DNA of 64,000 nucleotides from Hofstenia miamia (taxonomy: Eukaryota; Xenacoelomorpha; Acoela). The stretch covers positions 1,829,619-1,893,618 of the forward strand of contig SCFE01000028.1 of assembly GCA_004352715.1 (NCBI GenBank), read 5' to 3'. Shown in pieces: positions 48,101-55,136 of this stretch; position 1 is the first letter of the stretch; each line of letters begins with the position of its first letter. The position numbers and the translations under genes were made by a program. The notes beneath the pieces are model-generated. The model was not told the DNA's origin. It did no database searches and saw nothing but the letters and a program-made list of their open reading frames with translations.

Positions 48101-49246
48101 TTTCATGTGAATCGACAGTGTAAACCCAGATAGCACGTGCTGACCTCAAAGAGTCGTGGCAGAACTGGATTTTAAGTGTATGTGAAAGAGGAGATATTCC
48201 TCTGCCCTAGCTGTGTTTTCCGATTTTGGATATTTTTAGTTGTATTTGAGTAATGAGCGTTTGATATCTTTTTTTGGAAGCAATAATAGATTTTTGAAAA
48301 TTCTGGGCATCATGTTTAATTACGTCTTTATTTGTGCAAGGATGTTGGTATTAGTAGCAACAATAAAAACATTTTTTAACAAATTCGCAGCACCGTTTAA
48401 CGCTTGAATAATATTGGTATTACCAATGAAAATGAAATTTGAACTTAATAATAAAGCTAATTGAATCTGTAGGTTTTGACATTCCGATGTCCGCTAAATT
48501 CATTTTCTCTCTTCATGCATTGATATATAATGACAATAGAGGTATTTAATAAACTAAAATACTTTAATATTATTTGTTTCTTGGTATACTTAATTAACAT
48601 CCTTCACGTCAAAACACTTAAAGAATCCCACTCTGATTGGTTGTATTTAATTGTCTACTGAATGTTATTCTACACATTTTTATGCAATTTAGGTAAATTG
48701 GTAATTGAATTTTTGGTTTAATTTATTTTATTAGACATAAACTATGAGGTGTGACATTTTAGTTATAAAAAGGAGGCATTCAAAATTCATATATTTATTT
48801 TAATTTGAGTACAAAGGAGATTTATTCCACATTCTGGATTTGTGTGTGAATTTAGTATGCTTTCTATAGTGGTGTTATTTCATATTTTAAGGGAGACTTT
48901 ATTCGTTTTCTTGTGGTTTGAATAGAAATCTTGTATTTTAGTATTTTGTTATGTTCAATATCGAATTTAAATTATTTCAATGTTTAACAATAGGCTCAAT
49001 TTTTATTGATCGTTCCTTGAAACTTTAAAACCTCATTAAATTATATTTTAGTTGATGTTGACTGCAGATCAAAGTGTAGGCTCGCAACCCATGATAATCC
49101 AATTACCAGTTTCTGCTGCTGGAGTTACTACTGCTTCCTACATTCTTCCCTCACAGCTAGTAGCTTCTCAACTCCACCCTACCCATTCTACGCAAGCCCA
49201 AACCCTTAGCATCACCTCGCCATCATCGAAATACACCGGTAATTAA
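19172..49246 (+). CDS. DEAF1: DEAF1-like SAND/MYND transcription factor, complete eleven-exon model
   Basis: Nuclear DNA-binding regulator. Exons 19172-19291, 26777-26894, 26941-27138, 29517-29725, 31759-31855, 35050-35109, 37766-37929, 40997-41092, 45265-45402, 45449-45541 and 49052-49246 join in phase to 495 codons plus TAA. Domains: acidic N-terminus, SAND at about 126-212 with the DNA-contact motif KDWK (174-177) and H199/C203-x-C205-x2-C208, a basic stretch YKRRPK...NKRQK (225-244), a helical region (about 268-345), MYND finger at 359-395 with eight ligands (C359, C362, C370, C373, C379, C383, H391, C395), and a Ser/Thr/Gln-rich tail. Human and fly proteins are about 565-576 residues. 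Order and spacing match DEAF1 throughout. The first splice is the weakest. Introns hold a Tc1 element, several LINE relics and a 1-kb gap. Joins are inferred, not shown by transcripts. Confidence 0.93.
20210..21062. other. Assembly gap (853 N)
   Basis: Gap starts in a (TA)n tract and ends inside a LINE fragment; lies in DEAF1 intron 1. Confidence 0.99.
21063..21540 (-). mobile_element. LINE reverse-transcriptase fragment, minus strand
   Basis: Starting near 21540 on the minus strand: [20 protein letters not shown] (motif C with both aspartates), [12 protein letters not shown] (motif D), then after one frameshift [40 protein letters not shown] and [12 protein letters not shown] of the thumb. 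It is cut 5' at a (TA)n tract and 3' by the gap. Jockey/CR1-like; lies in DEAF1 intron 1 in opposite orientation. Confidence 0.85.
21831..22041 (+). repeat. 211-bp direct repeat, left copy, abutting a gap
   Basis: Identical to 22594-22804 except one base (GAG versus GAT in the VDKEK/VDKDK codons). Both copies share the same frameshift. See the right copy. Confidence 0.97.
22042..22593. other. Assembly gap (552 N)
   Basis: The gap is bounded on both sides by copies of the same 211-bp LINE segment, which suggests that its size and content are unreliable. Confidence 0.99.
22594..22804 (+). repeat. 211-bp direct repeat, right copy, abutting a gap
   Basis: Begins with the first known base after the gap and ends exactly where the left copy meets the gap. 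This geometry is typical of a scaffold join that failed to merge overlapping ends or alleles. Confidence 0.97.
23105..24050 (-). mobile_element. LINE reverse-transcriptase relic, minus strand
   Basis: On the minus strand: [56 protein letters not shown], then [20 protein letters not shown] (motif A), [10 protein letters not shown] (motif C, second aspartate changed to Asn) and [12 protein letters not shown] of the thumb. Several stops and shifts. It meets the (AAT)n tail of the neighbouring plus-strand LINE almost end to end. Confidence 0.85.
24325..24352. repeat. (TA)n microsatellite
   Basis: TA dinucleotide run in DEAF1 intron 1. Confidence 0.8.
24741..24891. other. Assembly gap (151 N) inside a (TA)n tract
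   Basis: TA repeats on both sides; the gap probably holds more of the same tract. Confidence 0.99.
26021..26146. repeat. Fold-back (inverted repeat) element, about 125 bp
   Basis: CTTAACTACACGATTTAATC at 26021-26040 returns as its perfect reverse complement at 26127-26146, so the segment can form a 20-bp stem with an 86-nt loop. A diverged third copy (GCGTGATTTAACCGGG) lies just inside the right arm, and AAGTTGGGTG occurs at about 25966, 25993 and 26076. Probably a small non-autonomous transposon in DEAF1 intron 1. Confidence 0.75.
26777..26894 (+). CDS. DEAF1: DEAF1 exon 2
   Basis: Acceptor AATTTCTTAG, donor CTTT|GTATGT. Reads [20 protein letters not shown] then a Ser/Leu-rich stretch; ends one base into a serine codon completed by exon 3 only 46 bp downstream. 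Confidence 0.82.
26941..27138 (+). CDS. DEAF1: DEAF1 exon 3, start of SAND domain
   Basis: Acceptor TTCTTGTTTAG, donor TCGG|GTATGT. A Thr/Pro-rich linker ([10 protein letters not shown]) leads into [20 protein letters not shown], the first SAND strand region. The split glycine codon is completed in exon 4. Confidence 0.93.
28588..28747. repeat. 34-bp direct repeats, 126 bp apart
   Basis: GAATTGATTTTATGAGGGTG followed by TGCTATTGGAACAC occurs at 28588-28621 and identically at 28714-28747, in DEAF1 intron 3. Could be target-site-like ends of an insertion or a local duplication. Confidence 0.85.
29517..29725 (+). CDS. DEAF1: DEAF1 exon 4, core of SAND domain
   Basis: Acceptor TTCCTTTTTAG, donor TCATCG|GTAATA. 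Encodes [34 protein letters not shown] and [14 protein letters not shown] is the conserved DNA-binding loop and the CxCxxC part belongs to the zinc-binding end of SAND in this family. Confidence 0.96.
30033..31032. other. Assembly gap (exactly 1000 N)
   Basis: A round 1000-N spacer indicates unknown true length. It falls in the DEAF1 intron between the SAND and nuclear-localisation exons; both flanking exons are intact and in phase. Confidence 0.99.
31759..31855 (+). CDS. DEAF1: DEAF1 exon 5, nuclear localisation region
   Basis: Acceptor GTGATTTTTAG, donor AAAG|GTATCT. Encodes [15 protein letters not shown] and [10 protein letters not shown], equivalent to the VPYKRRKK block right after SAND in vertebrate DEAF1; a bipartite basic signal. 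Confidence 0.9.
34862..35049 (+). promoter_or_regulatory. DEAF1: Candidate internal promoter and alternative first exon of DEAF1
   Basis: A GC- and CpG-richer island stands out in AT-rich intron. It holds two CACGTG E-boxes (34867-34872 and 34965-34970), GGGCGTG and CCAAT. From an ATG at 34917 (in-frame stop just before, 34911) the frame runs [20 protein letters not shown], then [20 protein letters not shown], and continues unbroken in the DEAF1 frame through exon 6 to its donor. A transcript starting here would give a protein lacking SAND but keeping the helical and MYND parts. Alternatively exon 6 is simply longer on its 5' side. Confidence 0.5.
35050..35109 (+). CDS. DEAF1: DEAF1 exon 6, short acidic exon
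   Basis: Acceptor TTTCTGTCTTTTCAG, donor CATC|GTAAGT, 60 bp. The G left from exon 5 completes GAT, giving [20 protein letters not shown]. The same frame stays open upstream to an ATG at 34917, see the promoter entry. Confidence 0.85.
37766..37929 (+). CDS. DEAF1: DEAF1 exon 7, helical region
   Basis: Acceptor TCCTTTTTAG, donor GAG|GTAAAT. Reads [20 protein letters not shown], then [19 protein letters not shown], strongly helical; matches the conserved helix with the export signal before MYND in vertebrate DEAF1. Confidence 0.88.
38000..40990. other. DEAF1 intron 7, no recognised element
   Basis: AT-rich sequence with short open frames on both strands (38255-38446 plus, 38433-38621 minus, 40396-40611 minus) that I cannot assign to any family. 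Confidence 0.45.
40997..41092 (+). CDS. DEAF1: DEAF1 exon 8, linker before MYND
   Basis: Acceptor TTCAGCATTTTAG, donor GATCAA|GTAACT, 32 codons, phase 0 at both ends. Reads [20 protein letters not shown] then [12 protein letters not shown]. Weakly conserved; support is phase, local composition and position. A shorter version from the inner CAG at 41062 is possible. Confidence 0.68.
43359..43380. repeat. (TA)n tract, left flank of the Tc1-like element
   Basis: TA repeats end where the terminal repeat begins; the same tract resumes at the right end, so the transposon landed in a TA microsatellite. Confidence 0.85.
43381..45075 (-). mobile_element. Full-length Tc1-like transposon with IR/DR ends, inactive
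   Basis: The 1,695-bp element has outer ends AGTAAGCGTCAGATTATT at left and the inverted CAGTAGGCGTCAAATTATT at right, each next to TA. A second, inner copy of the repeat lies at 43585-43604 (CGTCATATTATTATGGACAC) and, inverted, at 44846-44865, so each end has two direct copies, the IR/DR layout of several Tc1-like families. The transposase on the minus strand is broken. It is inserted in DEAF1 intron 8, 187 bp before the MYND exon, antisense to the gene. Confidence 0.93.
43716..44715 (-). pseudogene. Tc1-family DD34E transposase pseudogene
   Basis: Starts [20 protein letters not shown] and [20 protein letters not shown], a paired-like helix-turn-helix, then hits a stop. The catalytic core survives: [10 protein letters not shown] (first Asp), [18 protein letters not shown] (second Asp) and SPDLNPIEN (Glu) with 34 residues between second Asp and Glu, hence DD34E. 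It ends [16 protein letters not shown] and TAG. Stops and at least two frameshifts, including one between LLPQLFR and DDCIFMHDG, rule out function. Length of 1,000 bp is normal for the family. Confidence 0.92.
45076..45111. repeat. (TA)n tract, right flank of the Tc1-like element
   Basis: About 18 TA units directly after the right terminal repeat. Confidence 0.88.
45265..45402 (+). CDS. DEAF1: DEAF1 exon 9, MYND zinc finger
   Basis: Acceptor ATTGTCTTTAG, donor TCACAG|GTACAT. Encodes [30 protein letters not shown] and [10 protein letters not shown]-x2-C-x7-C-x2-C-x5-C-x3-C-x7-H-x3-C, a complete MYND finger for binding proline-rich corepressor motifs. It lies 187 bp after the Tc1-like element. 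Confidence 0.96.
45449..45541 (+). CDS. DEAF1: DEAF1 exon 10
   Basis: Acceptor TTCTATTATTTTAG, donor GTTCAG|GTTAGT, 31 codons in phase 0. Reads [20 protein letters not shown] then [11 protein letters not shown]. The intron before it is only 46 bp. Confidence 0.83.
46230..47046 (-). mobile_element. Decayed LINE reverse-transcriptase relic, minus strand
   Basis: The minus strand reads [20 protein letters not shown] then [19 protein letters not shown], followed by [14 protein letters not shown] (motif A), [13 protein letters not shown] (worn motif B) and [11 protein letters not shown] (motif C with the second aspartate lost). Every block is in a different frame. It lies in the last DEAF1 intron, antisense. 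The minus-strand open frame 45796-46083 may be its C-terminal continuation, but I cannot show it. Confidence 0.72.
49052..49246 (+). CDS. DEAF1: DEAF1 terminal exon
   Basis: Acceptor TTATATTTTAG; phase 0; 64 codons and TAA. Reads [20 protein letters not shown] then [20 protein letters not shown], a low-complexity tail typical of regulators. AATAAA occurs at about 49792, about 550 bp beyond the stop, as one possible polyadenylation signal. Confidence 0.85.
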   Translation: MMLTADQSVGSQPMIIQLPVSAAGVTTASYILPSQLVASQLHPTHSTQAQTLSITSPSSKYTGN

Positions 49247-50416
49247 TGCGCATTGTGCCAATCGGTTTTCGTAATGCTAAGAGGCAAATTTTATGCATAT
49301 GTTTAAGAAAAACTAAGGCCATCTATACTACCAAAAAGCTATTTTCAAGTTTTTATAGCTGTTAAGTATCAGAAACATTTTACCTAAATGTTAATTTACA
49401 TTTTCTTTGTTGTATTTGCTTTTTTGTTAATTTGCCCCCTAACATATCAATAGACTAATTTGAAATTGTATCAGTGATATTTCATAGAATGAAACTTCGA
49501 CATTTAATGGTATTTCATATCATTATTCTTTTTTAAAATGCTTAGTACTATTTATTCATCGAGTTGAATTCAGAGACAAATAGTTGATATATTTCCAAAC
49601 CCTGATGAAGAAGCTCGTTCTATTAGCGTTAATGTGGAATTAGTTTAACGTTTTTAGTTCCGTCATCTCATTGACTCTTCGATTCTGTTCAATCTTCGTT
49701 TGCATGTAAATTGTGTTTAATGCTGCAATTCTTTGTCGATAATAATTGTAAAAGTTCTATATTATTAATATAAATTCTTTTTACAATTTCGAATAAAAAA
49801 TTTTAAAGTATTTTTTGTATAAACATTAATATTTATTTCTTTATAGTCTTTTGTTATTCTAGGTTTAACTTGACATCATTGTATAAAAAACTCGAAATTA
49901 AAGGTAGACTTAAAATTTCTTCATCCAAAGTACATTTCCTATAATAAATTAATTGACAAAACAAAAATTTCGCTTTTTAAATACGTAATAGCACGAATTG
50001 AACTTTATCCAGGCTCTAACAGAGCAATCAAAGTATGTGAATGTACACATTGTATTAATAAAATTACAATCAAGTTTGACTAAGTGTATTCATATTAACT
50101 TTCAAAAACTTTCTTGGAAATATAATACATGCAAACAATTCGTACAAAAACAATAGACTTACTTCTATTATATTACATCACCAATTAGTATTTTTTTAAC
50201 AAATTATTTTTAATCAAATTAACAAACTTATGCAAACAATCTTTACTTTCAAAATCAATACGTTTTCATAAGTAAATATAAGCAAGAGTAACATTTCATT
50301 TTAAATTGCAAACGTAGCATATTCAAAACCAAAGCTGCAGTGCAATTAAATCATGATGATGGCATTGTTTGCGTGATAAAGTTTCATCAGAATTGTAGTG
50401 TCATTTTGATGCCATA

Positions 50417-50662
50417 GTGGTTGATACAAAGGTATATTTTTCAAAATCCTTAAAAACAAAATTTAGTTTCTCCAACAACATACAATCAAACCCAGGTCCT
50501 ATTGTCCTCGACAGCAGTGAAGTGAATTCTTTATCAAATGCATTAAGAATAATATTAAAATCTCATATGAATGCAAGCAGCATACCAGTTCATCAATATG
50601 AGCTAAAAGAATTGTTTCAATGCATTCACCGAAACATGGCTTACCAACACCACTTCAGATGA
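50417..50662 (+). pseudogene. N-terminus of the second LINE ORF2 with degraded 2A-like motif
   Basis: From the leader SKSLKTKFSFSNNIQSNPGP, the NPGP core (50489-50500) is intact, but the upstream D-x-E of the skipping consensus has become N-I-Q. The position matches the intact motif of the 12-kb LINE. The frame ends soon after, at YQHHFR. Confidence 0.7.
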
Positions 50663-52870
50663 CTTATTTAATTTCAACAAATCAAAATTCAAAAACTTTT
50701 GTAAAAACAGAGCAACTGAAGGTGGCGGTCTAATGTTATTAGTACCTAGTTTTATGTGCCAATTTAGACGAAAGGATTTTCGTCACAAAAGGTTATCTAC
50801 CTCAGTAGTTCAATCAAAATTTTTTTGAAACACTATGGGTAGAAGTTAAAAAAACAAAGAAATGCAAACTATCAGCACTCATCAACATCAGCTATTGCCC
50901 TAAAAAGCAATTTTGTAAGGATTTCGTCAATAACGAAATTCTAGAAGTACAAAACACTGCCCTAGATAATAAAGAAATTATTTTACTGGGAGATTATAAT
51001 ATAAATTATTTCTCCAAACACGAGTCAAAGTTTATTCATTATATTTGTGACGAACTCCAACTGTATCTAATAAATAAAGCAGTTCCTACAAGAGGAGTGA
51101 ATTTAATCGATTACTTTTTAACAAACATTGATTATATTCAATTTAAGAGTTACATTTTTAACTCTTTTTCGGACCACAATTTATTTCTGTTTGTTTCAAA
51201 TGAAATTCATCATATCAGCATGAGGAAAAAGATTTATACGCGAAGTTTTGCTAAATTTGACGAAAATACTTTCAAAAAATCTCTAGTAAATGTCGCATGG
51301 GACTACATCTATACGTTGTATGATCTTAGTGACATTGTTGACTTCATTATGAAAGATAAATGTTTGCCTAAATGCTAACGCACCACGTAGAGTCAAATAT
51401 GTAAAAATTGGTCGCTACAATAAAATAAAAAACAAGGAAATAGAGGTAATGGAGATAAAAAAGAAGTAAATCTGGAACTCATTAAATAGTAACCGCACAC
51501 AGGTCAACATCACTGCATATAATGATATCAAAGCAAAGCTCTCAGAACTAAAAACAAACGTTGACGAACAACAAAAAACATTTCTTTGAAAAGTTTGCCC
51601 AAGCAAGAAATAAATGGCAGTACATTAATAAGTTTCTGAACAAGGAAAATCCGTTTGATTGCAATATTCATGAAATTAAGGTAAACAGCAAAGTAATTAC
51701 TAACGAGAAATTAATTTTAAATAATATGAACATGATTTTCAAAGATCTAGGGCTTTATAGAGACAAAGAACAACCTCTTATAAACAGGATCAAGCCATCA
51801 AAGAACACCTTATTAAGGTAGTAGATAAACTTGACCCAAATATATCTGGCGGAAGCTGTGGGGTCCCTGTCTTCATCATAAAGAAATACATAATGTATTT
51901 TTCTGAGTATTTACTGTTTGCGTTCAATTATGCTATCCGCACTGATATCTATCCGCAATGTCTTAAAAGAGCTGACGTTACTCCTATCTTTAAGAAAGAT
52001 GACCCTACACACTGCAATAACTATCGGTCCATCTTAATCACCAATCCAGTTTCAAAAATTTTTGAGAGACTTTTATGCAAACAGATGATCTCTTATTTAA
52101 ACAATATTGCTATTCTTTCAAATAAACAATTTGGTTTTAGGCAAGGTTTCAGCACTGTAGATGCACTGCTTGAATTCACTGAAAAGACACGTTTTTCCTC
52201 AATAAAAACACCAGTAGTACTATTGCCCTATTAGATCTAAGTAAAGCTTTAGACAGTCTCGATTTTGTCATCCTAGATAAAAACTTAAAAGCTATGGGTT
52301 CAGTACATCTTCACGAACATTTTTAAACAGTTTTCTCAATGGAAGACAACAACGCATACATCTTAATAATTTTAGCGAGTATACAACAGTCAAAGGAGTT
52401 CCACAGGGCAATGTGTTAGGCCCTATACTCTTCAATTTATATGTAAATGATTTATCCATGCATGTCACTAACTCAGAGTTGATCCAATCTGCTGATGACA
52501 TATGCGGCATTAATCGAAATAGAAGTCTAATTATTGCCACAAGAGAATTAAAAGAGAGCATTGCAAATATATCCAGGTATTTCCAACAAAATAAGTTAAC
52601 ACTAAACAAGAATAAAACGCAATTCATTATTTTCAGCCCAAAAGATGTTGAAGAGCTGGCTAATGACATCTGCCTTAATGTTTCAAAAGACAACTCACCA
52701 ATCCACAACAGTGAGTCTATAAAATACTTGGGCGTCGAGGTGGATAGGAAGCTTACTTTTAAAAGGTTCATAGATGACAAAGTGCGGAAAATGGCTGCAT
52801 GCATCTAGTTACTAAAACAAATTAAAAAAATGCACAGAGTAAAGCAATAATTAATGCATTTGTTATAAGT
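50417..52870 (+). mobile_element. Second APE-type LINE with eroded 2A-like motif, 5' and central part
   Basis: Pieces: NNIQSNPGPIVL at the N-terminus, RATEGGGLMLLVP and LLGDYNINYFSKHESKFIHY then NLIDYFLTNIDYIQF and SFSDHNLFLFV of the endonuclease, then reverse transcriptase: LKRADVTPIFKKDDPTHCNN, FGFRQGFSTVDALLEF, LLDLSKALDSLDF (motif A), GVPQGNVLGPILFNLYVNDL (motif B, across a frame change), LIQSADDICGI (motif C with Ser before ADD) and SIKYLGVEVDRKLTFKRFID. Many frame breaks. It stops matching after INAFVISH at about 52870, where other elements begin; its likely 3' end is at 56.1-56.5 kb. Same family type as the 12-kb LINE. Confidence 0.86.
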
Positions 52871-52872
52871 CA

Positions 52873-52908
52873 CTAAAAATTCATTCGATCCTTTGTACCC
52901 GGAAAATA
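52873..52908 (+). repeat. Isolated copy of the inverted-repeat arm
   Basis: AAAAATTCATTCGATCCTTT and GTACCCGGAAAATA match the arm of the 283-bp element that starts 34 bp further right. It marks the LINE break point, so the inverted-repeat family seems to have been involved more than once here. Confidence 0.8.
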
Positions 52909-52941
52909 AAAAAATATATTAGTATAAAAAATTATTTACTA

Positions 52942-53224
52942 TAAAACACTGCTGTTCTTGTAAAAATTCATTCGATCCTTTGTACCCGGAAAATAGCACT
53001 TCGTTTTATCGTTCTACAGAGAATTTTAAACTGAAGTATATCTCGTATGACGACGCGCAGTGCCTCACAGAATCGCGACGACAAACTGGTCTCAATATTG
53101 GACAAAATTACCGAACGTCTAACACTTCTTGAAGATGGACATGCTTCTGGATCTTAAAAAAATAATTTTTTATTTTCCGGGTGCAAAGGATCGAATGAAT
53201 TTTTACAAAAACAGCAGTGTTTTG
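52942..53224 (+). mobile_element. 283-bp terminal-inverted-repeat element, copy A
   Basis: Arms of about 53 bp are inverted copies with two differences; they begin AAAACACTGCTGTTCTTGT and include TTCATTCGATCCTTTG. Flanks TACTA (52937-52941 and 53225-53229) look like a 5-bp target duplication. The interior holds a 36-codon frame (53047-53157). It interrupts the minus-strand pol relic right after the HIDNILF motif. MITE-like; a parent family is not evident. Confidence 0.8.
53047..53157 (+). CDS. Small ORF inside the inverted-repeat element
   Basis: Encodes 36 residues: MTTRSASQNRDDKLVSILDK then ITERLTLLEDGHASGS and TAA. The middle (DKLVSILDKITERLTLLE) is amphipathic and could form a short coiled coil, as at the N-terminus of many Gag proteins. 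An identical copy is at 53809-53919. It could be the remnant of a longer Gag-like gene whose rest was deleted. No evidence of expression. Confidence 0.4.
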   Translation: MTTRSASQNRDDKLVSILDKITERLTLLEDGHASGS

Positions 53225-53668
53225 TACTAAATCAAATTATAGTAGGAAGAGAATATTATCTATGTGAGCCCATGAAGTAAATCCCATTCTACGGAAAGGC
53301 GTGAGAAGAACGTTGGAGAGCATTTGGCAAGGAGCCACCGAGTAAGAGAGCCCCATGGGAGCACGGTTAAACACAACGTTGAGAATCAAAAGCTATGAAG
53401 GTGGATCAATAGCGATGCTTTGGTAAGAGCGGAAGGTGGTAAAAGGCTGCCTTAAGGTCAAACTGCAACAGTATGTAAACCATTGGGGGGACATGACTCT
53501 TAAGAACACGTAACACCGATGGCAGAGAAAACTTAATTGGAGAGGTTAGAGGTGTCAAGAAGGAGTAGTCAACGACCAGTCTTAGACGACCACAATTTTT
53601 CGGAACATAAACCGAGCGTGCTTGAAGAATGGAGCGACGCGGAGCTTTAGAGATAATGTTAGAGCGTA

Positions 53669-54408
53669 AAAAAAAATATATTAGTATAAAAAATTATTTA
53701 CTATAAAACACTGCTGTTCTTGTAAAAATTCATTCGATCCTTTGTACCCGGAAAATAGCACTTCGTTTTATCGTTCTACAGAGAATTTTAAACTGAAGTA
53801 TATCTCGTATGACGACGCGCAGTGCCTCACAGAATCGCGACGACAAACTGGTCTCAATATTGGACAAAATTACCGAACGTCTAACACTTCTTGAAGATGG
53901 ACATGCTTCTGGATCTTAAAAAAATAATTTTTTATTTTCCGGGTGCAAAGGATCGAATGAATTTTTACAAAAACAGCAGTGTTTTGTACTAAATCAAATT
54001 ATAGTAGGAAGAGAATATTATCTATGTGAGCCCATGAAGTAAATCCCATTCTACGGAAAGGCGTGAGAAGAACGTTGGAGAGCATTTGGCAAGGAGCCAC
54101 CGAGTAAGAGAGCCCCATGGGAGCACGGTTAAACACAACGTTGAGAATCAAAAGCTATGAAGGTGGATCAATAGCGATGCTTTGGTAAGAGCGGAAGGTG
54201 GTAAAAGGCTGCCTTAAGGTCAAACTGCAACATGACTCTTAAGAACACGTAACACCGATGGCAGAGAAAACTTAATTGGAGAGGTTAGAGGTGTCAAGAA
54301 GGAGTAGTCAACGACCAGTCTTAGACGACCACAATTTTTCGGAACATAAACCGAGCGTGCTTGAAGAATGGAGCGACGCGGAGCTTTAGAGATAATGTTA
54401 GAGCGTAA
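53669..54408. repeat. Tandem duplication, copy B with 22-bp deletion
   Basis: Repeats copy A almost base for base but lacks 22 bp at the place of CAGTATGTAAACCATTGGGG (about 53469 in A), which frameshifts the RT. It continues without a break into the upstream pol frame at 54.4-55.1 kb. Confidence 0.92.
53704..53986 (+). mobile_element. 283-bp terminal-inverted-repeat element, copy B
   Basis: Copy of the element at 52942-53224 with the same arms, same inner ORF (53809-53919) and same TACTA flanks (53699-53703 and 53987-53991). Because flanks are duplicated too, it spread with the 762-bp unit, not by a second transposition. Confidence 0.85.
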
Positions 54409-55136
54409 GAGAGCAGCCAATATAAGTTCAGCATGTAGTTGATGTTGAGCCGTGGGCAAAGGTATGGGCTTCTTATAAGCTCGTGGAATGAGCTGAGATA
54501 ACGAAATGTGTACCGTAAATAGAGGCATGATTCTATCGGGAACAGCGAATGTGGACTGCAAGAGTTTCCAATCAACTTCAACTCGTGGGAATTCATAAAC
54601 GGGATCAGCAAGCAAGGGTTCTTCTATTACCACTCCTTGTGAGTCACCGATGAAGCTGGGTACTTCTTGAGCTGTGGGCGGGTACAAAAACTGAGCGAGT
54701 TGCGAATCGGTAAGCTTAGCACCGGATAAATTGAATGATTGCTGGTCATCTTGTTGTATTTCATCAGGAGGTTGCTGGTCAATAAGTTGGCGTAATTGAG
54801 ATGAGGCCATCGTAACACCAGAAAGGATGTCCACCCAGTTACGTTCATCCTGCGGCTCTTGTCGTTGAGGAAGCGCGCGTTGTGCGAATTCAGTGAGAAG
54901 CTGCTGAACATTCGGGATTGCAAGATACGAAATCTTTCGAAAATATGAATGAAACCGTGGCACGTCTGAGTCTGGGAGATTGAATTGCATGCCAGCGTGA
55001 GAAACAAGCGTTAACTGCGGAATTGGTATAAGCGTAGGCGTATGCGGAATAGAAGCGTCTAGCGGATAGTTATGTTGCACTGGGGTAGAAGCTTGGATAG
55101 GATCTGGGGAAAAGAGCGGAGTAACATCAACTTGAC

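Larger units (their letters stand above)
52907..53668. repeat. 762-bp tandem duplication, copy A
   Basis: Contains the 283-bp inverted-repeat element plus about 440 bp of a minus-strand reverse transcriptase. Near-identical to copy B (53669-54408), which lacks 22 bp. In copy A the RT frame is continuous where copy B is shifted, so A keeps the ancestral form. Confidence 0.92.

Noticed and set aside
54321-55007. Additional minus-strand frames at 54321-54611 and 54627-55007
   Set aside because: They are other-frame shadows of the pol relic.
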